Assembly: GCA_011033025.1 (NCBI GenBank)
Contig: WFMF01000270.1
Coordinates: 1 to 64,000, forward strand
Source of the DNA: Beroe forskalii
Lineage: Eukaryota; Ctenophora; Nuda; Beroida; Beroidae
Direction of reading: 5' to 3'
Length of the DNA: 64,000 bases
Below, piece by piece: positions 31,672 to 40,816 of this stretch (position 1 is the stretch's first letter; every line of letters begins with the position of its first letter). A program made the translations under genes and the position numbers. Under the pieces are notes generated by a model. It searched no databases, had not been told where the DNA came from, and saw only the letters and a list, made by a program, of their open reading frames with translations.

Positions 31672-32425
31672 CTGGAGACTCCTGGGGAGTACTGCGAGAG
31701 TACCCCGGGAGTACCCCAGGAGTCCTACGGGAGTACCACAGGTGTGCCCCGGGAGTCCGACGTGAGTACCCTGGGAGTCCTACGGGAGTACCCCAGGAGT
31801 CCTACGGGAGTACCACGGGTGTGCCCCGGGAGTCCGACGTGAGTACCCTGGGAGTCCTACGGGAGTACCCCAGGAGTCCTACGGGAGTACCACGGGTGTG
31901 CCCCGGGAGTCCGACGTGAGTACCCTGGGAGTCCTACGGGAGTACCCCAGGAGTCCTACGGGAGTACCACGGGTGTGCCCCGGGAGTCCGACGTGAGTAC
32001 CCTGGGAGTCCTACGGGAGTACCCCAGGAGTCCTACGGGAGTACCACGGGTGTGCCCCGGGAGTCCGACGTGAGTACCCTGGGAGTCCTACGGGAGTACC
32101 CCAGGAGTCCTACGGGAGTACCACGGGTGTGCCCCGGGAGTCCGACGTGAGTACCCTGGGAGTCCTACGGGAGTACCCCCAGGAGTCCTACGGGAGTACC
32201 ACGGGTGTGCCCCGGGAGTCCGACGTGAGTACCCTGGGAGTCCTACGGGAGTACCCCAGGAGTCCTACGGGAGTACCACGGGTGTGCCCCGGGAGTCCGA
32301 CGTGAGTACCCTGGGAGTCCTACGGGAGTACCCCAGGAGTCCTACGGGAGTACCACGGGTGTGCCCCGGGAGTCCGACGTGAGTACCCTGGGAGTCCTAC
32401 GGGAGTACCCCAGGAATTCGATGAG
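31672..32425. repeat. 77-bp minisatellite, nine near-perfect copies
   Basis: GTCCGACGTGAGTACCCT occurs at 31755, 31832, 31909, 31986, 32063, 32140, 32218, 32295 and 32372, exactly 77 bases apart except one 78. Each unit contains sub-repeats of GGAGTCCTACGGGAGTACC, which are partly self-complementary. Homogeneity implies recent expansion or conversion. Confidence 0.92.
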
Positions 32426-33197
32426 AGTACCCAGGAGTCCTACGGGACTACCCAGGAGTCCTAGGGCCATCCAGAAATGAGCTCATCAAAAATCGGCCTT
32501 TTTTGAACGTACATACATACATACAACCTCATCACTACCCCATCATTTAGAAAAGATATATAAATATCCCAACCTCATCTCATCATTTAAAGATTTCTGT
32601 TACGTCACTCATTCAATATGAAGGGCTGGAGTGACGTCACTACTGCAATTCAAGTTCAATTATCTAACTTAGATGTTGTTAATTTTGAATTAAAGACTTA
32701 AAGAGTCCTCTTCTAGCTTTTATCTTAATAATATGTGTTCTTACTGATTATAACGCAAGTAAATTGAGTTCTCCCTGTTCTCATTTGGTTCGGGGGAGGT
32801 TCGGGTACTAAGTTGCAGACACAGGGCCGACGATCCTGCATTTTGGCATTTTTTTGAGTTGATACCACCCACCTGAATTTTGGTACCTGGGTACTAAGTG
32901 GTTTTGGCATGAAAAATTAAGACACCCACCCTAAATTCAAGATTTTGGAACAGTTCCAGAATAGAACATTGAATTTCAGACTCGTAGTACAAAGGAATCT
33001 GAAAAGTGCTATTTGATATTGAAATAGGCACTATTAGAATAGCTTCAATCATCATAAGATCATACAACTAAACCCTTCATTTGTTTTGCGTGCCAGGTAA
33101 AGTTGACATTTTGTACCCTGCAAAATAACCTGGTATGTGTCCCATATAACTCTGGCTGATTGACGTCACAGACTAAAACCTCAATATTTTTTTGTGG

Positions 33198-33290
33198 CCT
33201 AACCCTAAACCTAACCCCAGCCACAACCATAACCTTAATCTTTACCCTGAACCTAACAAATCCTGACCCTAATCCTGGTTCTAACCCTAA
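33198..33290. repeat. Degenerate CCCTAA tract
   Basis: CTAACCCTAAACCTAACCCC, then degenerate CCCTAA/CCTGAACCTAA words to about 33290. The period resembles metazoan TTAGGG telomere repeats, but it is interstitial and lies inside the element at 32791-35308. Confidence 0.65.
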
Positions 33291-33570
33291 AACTTAAAGC
33301 GCTAGATGCGCTTAACTATATTTTTCCGATGACGTCATTATCATAGATAATGAAGGTTCTCGAATTATTTAGACAATGGCCAATAACCTTGTGGGAAAAC
33401 ATCTTTTTCCACAGTTATAGGCAATTTTATGCTCTTCAGTATTTGGATGAATTTTTTCCGATGAAATCTTACTCATAACCAATTTACCCATTTCATTCCT
33501 ATTCGATTGTTCGTTTTAAATCTTTTCTAGTTTTTTGAGATAATCAATTTCTGATTTTCATCTCGTGACT

Positions 33571-34508
33571 TAACGGGTGATGACTAATTATCTGGAATTA
33601 TTTCAATGTATTCTTGTGGGCAAATCGAGATCATGTTAGGGGCTCAGATGAGGTTATTCTGGACCTAAAAAAGCCTGCTGATTGAGAATCACATCATGAG
33701 AAAATTTGAAAACCCTGTTTTCTCATGCTATTGACCAATTAGTTTGAGAAGGTACAGAAAATCTTGCACAAAAATTTCAATGGCGATAATTATCCCCAAA
33801 AGTGTTAATAAAGCCTTACTATGGGATGATTCTAAGCAGGAGGGTCTCAAGAGTGACTGCAGTGAGTAGCATCACTAACTTATCCAGTGGTGACCCTATG
33901 GAACCTAAAACGTGTTTAAAATCGTCAATTCTGATAATTTCACTTTCATAAAATTTTGATTTGTAAATCCAAAATTCGGCATACCATTAAATGGAAGTGG
34001 TCCAAAGACATGGATTATGTTGAATGAGGTCCCTGCCATTAAATCTGAGTGTTCAGACAACTAAGGTCCTGTTCTAAGACTCTCGTAAGGCCTGGTGGTG
34101 TAGCAAAAAACACATAAATTTTTCCATAAATTTGGCATTATTTTAGCTCTAAAATCTAAGAATTTTCTTAATCTTCACCGAAAAATGCATGTAGAGGTCT
34201 TCAATAGCGTCTTAGCTAACGAAGTCCATAAGTCAACCTAGATGGTAACTGATGGGAACGCTCCTGTAGGCCATATTCCAATCATATGTCAGGGAGTCAA
34301 TCTTTAAATTTGTGCAAGATTTTTTCGCATTTTCTTAAACTAACCGGCCAGTAGCATGGGAAAACAGGGTTTTCAAATTTTCCCATGATCTTATTCTGAA
34401 TCAGCAGACTTAATAGGTCCAGAATGATCACATCTGAGCTCTGAAATGATCTCGATTTGTCCACAAAACACATTGAAGTGATTCCAGATAATTAGTCATC
34501 ACCCGTTA
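33571..34508. mobile_element. Nested fold-back element, TA duplication
   Basis: The body is 33573-34506 flanked by TA. TIRs start ACGGGTGATGACTAATTATC and extend about 280 bp with moderate divergence. The left part is shared with the interrupted copy at 40819-42866. No coding potential. Confidence 0.72.
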
Positions 34509-34862
34509 GATCACATGACCATGAAAATCAATAAAATGCGTTTCTAATATTTACATCTTAACTCATAAGACACAAAATTAGAAACTGTAAGCTTTTAGTC
34601 AAAAATATAACAACAAGAGGCGAAGGTATATATCGCAACATAATAACCAGAAGGTGCCACTTGATGAAGTTAAATTTCCCTCAGGGAACGAAAACTAAAA
34701 TGCATAATATGGTCACGTTACTTTAAAGTTACTAGCTAAAAATTGCCCCAAAAACGCTAGTATGAATAATTATATATTCATATTGAGCCCGATCGAAACT
34801 TTTTGGATCTTTGTTAACCTAAAACATAGATTTTCCAAAATTGCTAAATATTGCAGAATGTT

Positions 34863-34925
34863 TGGTGGTCAAATAGCTCAGTGAGTTACCTAAGCGTCGG
34901 ATTTAGCAATCCGATTCCCGCTCAT
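34863..34925 (+). other. tRNA-like fragment (SINE head or tRNA pseudogene)
   Basis: TAGCTCAGTGAGTTA resembles a tRNA A box, followed by a CGGATT/AATCCG anticodon-like stem with AGC in the loop and a degenerate GATTCCCGCTC T-arm. The acceptor ends do not pair convincingly. Most likely a tRNA-derived relic carried inside the 32791-35308 element. Confidence 0.35.
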
Positions 34926-35315
34926 TTCTATTTTATTATTCTGTGAGCTAACACTGCAAACTCAGTGATTGCTGCTAGCTCCAAAACGTATCACATTATT
35001 TGATTACTGTAGTACTGTGTGATCAGGCAGAAAACTGCGGAAAATTTTTCTCCAAAATGTAATTACTAATTTTAGTAATTACATTTTGAGAGGAGTTCTC
35101 CAGTTTACGGGTAAAAGTAAACATTTCATACTCTGATACTACGAAATCAGTAGATATCGACGTATTTTAGTACCCAGGTACCAACTGATTTTTCAAATTC
35201 CAGCTGATGACCACGTATTTTAGTACCCAAGTACTAAACAACATTCGAGGGAAAAATAGACCCACCCACCGGCCCTGTGTCTGCAACTTAGTACCCGAAT
35301 CTCCCCCGTTTGGTT

Positions 35316-35640
35316 CTCATTCTTTTCACTATGAAAATTTACTATGGAAAGCAGGAAAGGCCCATTGTGGCTGTTATGAATTGCCCACCGGGCGAAAAAT
35401 TTGTATGGACACTCCTTGGGACTATTATATAAACACGTTCCAACTGATTTTGAGTCATTTTACTCAATATTAAATTTTTGTGACAAAATGGGCGTGGCCC
35501 CGCAACCCCCAAAGTCCAAAGTCAGAAAGTCGCAAAACTTTGCAAAAGTTATCTCCTCAATGCCCTCTACAACCCTGAACAAGTTTTGGCATTTGGAGTC
35601 ATTTATCACCCTTCAAAATCCCCGTTCTCATTTGGTTCTC
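35316..35640. other. No gene; repeated insertion-site sequence
   Basis: The text rejoined across the previous element (GTTCTCATTTGGTT plus CTCATTCTTT) recurs at about 35628-35650 as GTTCTCATTTGGTTCTCATC, where the next element has inserted. Confidence 0.55.
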
Positions 35641-36164
35641 ATCCTTTCGGCAAATGACCACATTGCAAAATCGCCGACTCGGCGCCAATCAGCGCCGGCT
35701 AGGGGCGCCGATGGGAAATCGGCAACTTTTCATCGGCGGTCGTCGGCGCTGATCGGTGCTGATCAGCGCCGATATGAAAACTGCATTAAGAATCGAAAAA
35801 TTAAGGCAGATGTTGACTTTGCAATCGGCGCCGATCAGCGCTGATCAGCGCCGACGACCGCCGATGAGAATTTTAAAATTTCCGATCGGCGCTGATCGGC
35901 GGTGAATCGGCGCTGATCAGCGCTGATCAGCGCCGATTGCAAAGTCAACATATGCCAAAATTAATTATTTTTCGTCGGCTGCGGCTGACGCCGATCGACG
36001 CCGATGGGAAAATCATGGGAAAATCTGAAATAAAATGCACCAGACAGCTTCCGTTATACAGGTGTTTTAATCGGCGGCAGATTATGCTGTCGGCACCGAT
36101 CGGGGCTGGCCGGCGCTGATCAGCGCCGACAACCGCCGATGAAAAGTTGCCGATTTGGGTGGGC

Positions 36165-36362
36165 GACATCTCATCTCACGACATTTCATCTCAGGACACT
36201 TCATCTCCGTGTCCTGACCCTAACCATAACCCTTACCCAAACCCTAACCCTGACCCTAACCCAAACACTAACCCTAACCCTAACCCTAACCTTTGCGTCG
36301 CGTAGAGCTGACATATTGCGAGGTAAAGTGTCGTGAGATGAAATGTCGTGAGATGAATTGTC
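36165..36362. mobile_element. Small TIR element with telomere-like centre
   Basis: GACATCTCATCTCACGACAT at the left is the inverse (with few changes) of the right end, which finishes AGATGAATTGTC. TTTCATCTCACGACA repeats twice in each arm. The centre (36214-36292) is (CCCTAA)n-like. Target duplication not clear. Confidence 0.65.
36214..36292. repeat. Interstitial CCCTAA repeats
   Basis: About 12 units of CCCTAA and variants (CCATAA, CCAAACA). Located at the core of the small TIR element, so not a chromosome end. Confidence 0.8.
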
Positions 36363-36787
36363 CGTTCCCCGCCGATTTCCCATCGGCGCCGATCAGCGCC
36401 GATCGGCGGTACAGCCGATCGGCGCCTAGCCGGCGCTGATCGGCGCCGATCAGCGCCGGACCGGCGCCAATCGGCGCCGAGTCGGCGATTTTGCAATGTG
36501 GTCATTTGCCATCCTTTCCACCACCTTTCCATTTCAAATCCTCACCAAATAAGCGAATGCACTTATTTTACAAGGAGTGGTTGATGTCAAAATTTCGCCC
36601 GTAAGTGATGAGCTCATCATTTTGCAAACCTACATACATACTTATACCTCATCAGTACCTCATCATTTCCAAAACATACATTAACATACATACACTCAGT
36701 TTTTTTATAAGAAACTTATTGAAATCCTAGGCTACAAGTTTCTTATTTTTTCACGATTTTGAGCCTAAAAGTTTCTTAATCGGTTTC

Positions 36788-38296
36788 TTAAAGGTGCAGT
36801 CCGGGATATCGGCAAAAAATTAAAATTCCTAAATTTCCGCTCAAGTCATTAGTATGATGGCCAACATTAATCCTACAAACGGAATCCGAGTGAAAATAAT
36901 CGTATCATCGTCTAATTGGCCACTGAAATTCGCGCGTGTGATCCTTGAGCAGCATCCGCCCGCTACACTCAGCTTACATTTCATGTATTTGCGTGTAGTT
37001 TCGTTGTTATTTAAGCACTCTACATTGTTTGTTTTTCAATCTGTTTTGTTTTCAGTCCTTACACAAACATAGGACAGTTGAGTGATTATTGGTTACTTGT
37101 TTTATGCAATTTACTAACTTTACATGCCACTAATTAAAACCCAATGTGAGCCATGAAGTATTTCAGGCAATTTTCTCGAGCATATTTTTGTTACCTACTG
37201 CTCTTATTCACATATCTTCCCAATGTTTCCCGTTTCTCAATCTTTTCTGAATTATATCTTTGCCAACTGCTCTTTTAAATCTAAATTCAAGTAAATGGCT
37301 ATCCTTTTCCAGTCAAATTTGCCACAGTTCAGCCATAAACCTTGCAACACTTCAAAAGCCTCATGCACATGTCTACTGTGTATAACAGTCTATCGTGATA
37401 CCAAAATTCGGTAAAATTTGAATCTGGCTTGTTCTGCCCTGAAACAAGGCTGCTCTGACAGTCTGACTTGTATCGAGATTTTCTGATAGCAGGTTATCCA
37501 GTCACTAACACCGGTCCGTTGACCGTTATTACAGTTTGAGCACAATCAGAGCAGTACCCTGTTGTCTTCTGACGCTAGACAGTATAACTACTGTTTTATC
37601 AGGAAAGCTTTATTGTAATCCCTTGTTATATTTACTGTGCCCATACCTGATACGAGAAAAATCAAAGCATCAATATAAGTACATATTTAGTAACTAACCA
37701 GCCTCATCAGAACTTTTGCCGTATTTGAATTCGATACTATCCTGGAAGCAAAATGATCTCTACTTACTTACCGAAAAAGACAGGTCTACTATACATTTGT
37801 CATTTCACCGTTCACTGGAACCTCTGACAACAGTCTGCTATCTGACTATTGATCAGTCAATCATGATAACAGTCTAGTGCCTCATTGCCTCATTGAACTC
37901 CCTAGCTATAACTCTATAACCTGATATTTGGCGTAATGGCTGACATCTCGTGTAAATCATCAGCTTTTTTGACACCAAAATATAATGGCTGTGGTGCAAA
38001 ACAAAGATATATTGTCAAGACTGTGACTCTATACTGCACTGCTACCAATTATCAGTGTGCTGCTCAATCTTCCAATGTCAGTTAGCATAACTGATCCTAA
38101 TTGTGTTGCTGTTGCAATGAAATTTGTATTGCGCGCCATGCCGGGACGCTGCTCAAGCGTCTGTGGGTGTAATTTGATACGCTAATTTTAGCATGATCTA
38201 ATTAGTTCCGACGCGGGAGACCCCGCTACATGTTGTTTATTCACGCCCTACTACCGATTTAGCTAAAGTTGTAAATATCCCGGACTGCACCTTTAA
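36788..38296. mobile_element. Nested TTAA-flanked element
   Basis: The body is 36792-38292, TTAA at 36788-36791 and 38293-38296. TIRs are AGGTGCAGTCCGGGATAT and its exact inverse. The interior is unique and no long frame is convincing. TTAA implies piggyBac-type mobilisation, although the end is AGG rather than the canonical CCC. Confidence 0.75.
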
Positions 38297-38796
38297 TTCT
38301 ACATACCGACATACCGTACAGCAAAATGTCTAAGAAATTTCCAAGAACCTACTGTGTAGACTGTAGTTGAGGATTAGAATCGAACCTTCTGATATTTTCA
38401 GTTAAATTATACACTTTTAAGCATGTACCTATCTTAAAAGATTTGTGCAGCTGTATACAATAATGTTCAGGGATCTTCATCAAATGTTCTTCCAAAAAAG
38501 TTTGAAATTTTGAAATCATATCTAAATCCTATAATGCTTAATGCTTGGAACTATTGGAAATAGCTAAATAGATATGGAACTGTAATACTAATAGTGTCCT
38601 GTCGCAACAACAATTTCTAAATTTCTGTTTTGTGCTTTAGTATCTGGCATGTTACTTTAAACCGACAAATCATGAGAGATTCATTTTCTAAATTTCTATG
38701 CTGTATGGTCAATTATCACATAGTATCCAGTGTAATACTGTAATAGGAGTCCAATAGAAGTACTAGGATTAGTTTCGGAATGTTCACAATCAAAAG

Positions 38797-38827
38797 TGGG
38801 GTCTGGGGCGCAGCCCCAGAAGCCAGA
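38797..38827. repeat. GGGGTCTGGGGCGCAGCCCC hairpin tract
   Basis: A G-rich tract whose GGGGC-GCA-GCCCC core pairs with itself, followed by AGAAGCCAGA. The reverse complement of the same tract lies at about 10141-10175 within another element. Confidence 0.6.
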
Positions 38828-39031
38828 CGTATCATGTTAAAAAAGAATTTCAGTTGCAATAGATTTTATAGACAAATTTCAAAATTCTAGGCTAGAAGTT
38901 TCTTAATTTCTTAATTGTAAATCAGTGAAGTTTCTTAATTTTTGCGAAATTCTAGGCTAAGTTTCTTAAATTTTCGGAAATCCTAGGCTAAGTTTCTTAT
39001 AGACAGTTTCTTATAAAAAAAACTGAGTGTA

Positions 39032-39470
39032 CCTAGTGCACCAGTGAGCTCCGCCGGTGGACTCCCGACTCCGCCGGTGGACTCCACCTGTGGACTCCGC
39101 AGGTGGACTTCACTTGTGTACTCCGCTGGTGGACTCCACCTGTGGACCCAGGGACCAAAGTCCGCTGGTGGAGTCCACCTGCGGAGTCCACCTGTGGACA
39201 AAAACTCCGCGGTGGACTCCAATCCGCGGCGGACTTTTTTCCCTGGTGGACTTTTTTGGTGGACTTTTCTGGCGGACTGTCCACCAGTGGCGGGAGCAGA
39301 GGGACCCGCAGCGGGATCCCACTACCCGCGGCGGGTTTTAAAAAGTCCGCTGCGGGTCCACCAAAAATTTTTATGGTGGACTTTAGTGGAGTCCGCGGCG
39401 GACCCTGCAGTGGTCCACTGGGTCCGCAGCGGGTCCGCCGCGGAGTTAAGTCCACCCATTTTTTAGCCAA
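39032..39470. repeat. Dyad-word GC-rich repeat, GTCCACC/CCGCGG family, copy 2
   Basis: Reverse-oriented homologue of 31015-31440: GGCGGACTGTCCACCAGTGG, ACCCGCAGCGGG, CTCCGCGGCGGAC. Alignment is best over 39240-39470. The outer part (39040-39230) has GGTGGACTCC/TCCACCTG words instead. It abuts the right end of the TA element at 39031. Confidence 0.72.
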
Positions 39471-39757
39471 ATGAGAGGAACCATGTGAGTGATTAAATCT
39501 AGATCTCAACAAAGTAGATTTGCCATGGGAAAACCCTTTAGAAATGCAACCGGTTTTAAGATGAATTACCTGGCAACGTATCCCAAGGAGGATAATCAAT
39601 AGGAATTTGCGCGGCGTACGCGCGTAGCATTTTTCAGTGCTTAAATTAAAATGCGCGGATTGGCTTTGCCTGCGATCTGAAAGAAATTCTAGCCCATAAG
39701 AAGACCTTACATACGATATTTTTCCAAACTTGTACCAAAATTCGGACAAAATGTAGA

Positions 39758-40327
39758 CATATTGCGGGGGGGGGATCATGGATTAAGTGCAAGACACGAG
39801 GGGTACTAAGTGATTTTTTGCCCAATTTTGAAATACCACCCACCACCCCTGGCCCTTCAGATAATCCCATGAACTAAGTGATATTTGGCACTATTTGTAG
39901 TGACCCACCCCAAAATTAGCATAAAAACCTATCCAAGCGGCAGATTGTCCCCTGTACTAACTGATATTTGTCACTATTTGAAGGTACCCACCCCTCAATG
40001 AGCATAAAACGCTGCAGATTGTCCCATGTACTAACTGAAATTTGCCATGTTTTGTAGGGACCCACCCCAAAATGAGCAGTTTGTCCCGTGTACTAACTGA
40101 AATTTAATACAATTTGTGGGGACCCACCCCAAAATTATGACGTCATCTGGCAAAAGGTGCCCAAATATGGAAAAATATGCTATTTGGACTAAGTGATTAT
40201 GATTTTCCCCATAAGGTGACCACCTCAGTTAGCAGTACAGTGGACTAAGTGATTTCATGGGCCAAACAAACACCACCCACCCCGGCCTCGTGTCTTGCAC
40301 TTAGTCCCTGATCCCCCCCGCATATTG
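39758..40327. mobile_element. CGGGGG-ended TIR element, 7-bp duplication CATATTG
   Basis: The body is 39765-40320 with CATATTG at 39758-39764 and 40321-40327. TIRs are CGGGGGG(G)ATCA followed by TAAGTGCAAGACACGAGG. ACTAAGTGAT or ACTAACTGAW recurs about eight times through the interior at 50-110-base spacing, next to CCACCC. Same end structure and duplication length as 32791-35308. Confidence 0.8.
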
Positions 40328-40432
40328 TCTATTGACTTATTGAACCGACTATATTTCGCTTAAATTTGAAACATTCAATGAGAATACGAAAATGTTACAG
40401 GAACGGTGTTACATCGGATTCAATCTAAGAAA
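40328..40432. other. Short unannotated spacer
   Basis: AT-rich; nothing recognised. Confidence 0.3.
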
Positions 40433-40580
40433 TTAAGGTATCCTGGCACACAAATGCCCATCGCCCACCCGACGAAAGGTTTTAGTTTTGATCGGGTTTT
40501 AATTTTGAGTTCGAGGAAGTTGAGTTTTGAGGAAGATCTGGCCAGGAAATTTCAGGCTCCTTTGTGTCAATATACCTTAA
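40433..40580. mobile_element. 140-bp MITE, TTAA duplication
   Basis: The body is 40437-40576 between TTAA copies. Ends are GGTATCCTGGCACACAAA and the inverse of GGTATATTGACACAAA. Interior non-coding. Confidence 0.65.
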
Positions 40581-40816
40581 GATGAACCTCCAAACTTTGA
40601 AATGAATTTATGAAGTGAGTCTTATCTTATCTTGGCACCTTACCTTCGCTATATCAAGATGAGTCGAATTTGGTCTGTTGTAGACTGTAGTGCAGTTGAG
40701 TGTAGAGCACTGTTATCTTCACTTCGGTTCACTGACAACTGAAAAAAGTATATTTCAGTATTTCATTGTATTTCGTACCAATAAGAAAGCATAGTATAAG
40801 AGTATAAGGAGCTACA

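Larger units (their letters stand above)
32784..35315. mobile_element. CGGGGG-ended TIR element, 7-bp duplication TTTGGTT
   Basis: The body is 32791-35308; TTTGGTT lies at 32784-32790 and 35309-35315. TIRs begin CGGGGGAGRTTCGGGTACTA and continue through GTTGCAGACACAGGGCC. TACTAAGT/TACCAACTGAT-type words recur just inside both ends. A second element with the same style is at 39765-40320. It contains a nested fold-back element (33573-34506), a telomere-like tract and a tRNA-like sequence. No transposase frame. A 7-bp duplication would suit few superfamilies (P or Dada-like); class unresolved. Confidence 0.78.
35641..36518. mobile_element. hAT-like element made of GCGCCGATCAGCGC words, 8-bp duplication
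   Basis: The body is 35649-36510 with ATCCTTTC at 35641-35648 and 36511-36518. TIRs are exact for dozens of bases from GGCAAATGACCACATTGCAA through the GACTCGGCGCC words. The rest is dominated by CGGCGCTGATCAGCGCCGAT words in both orientations, with some AT-rich text. A smaller TIR element (36165-36362) is nested in it. No transposase. Confidence 0.82.
36691..39031. mobile_element. TIR element CACTCAGTTTTTTT..., TA duplication
   Basis: The body is 36693-39029 between TA dinucleotides. TIRs begin CACTCAGTTTTTTTATAAGA. Inside each end, AAGTTTCTTA with CCTAGGCT words recurs two to five times. A TTAA-flanked element (36792-38292) is nested close to the left end. The remaining interior, 38297-38870, has no recognisable gene and includes a GGGGTCTGGGGCGCAGCCCC hairpin tract. 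Confidence 0.75.

Noticed and set aside
33198-36292. Chromosome-end telomere or fusion point
   Set aside because: Both tracts are short, degenerate and inside mobile elements, with unrelated DNA on either side.
39033-39779. 248-codon minus-strand frame
   Set aside because: It runs from the dyad-word repeat across an element border; no homology recognised and composition mirrors the repeat.
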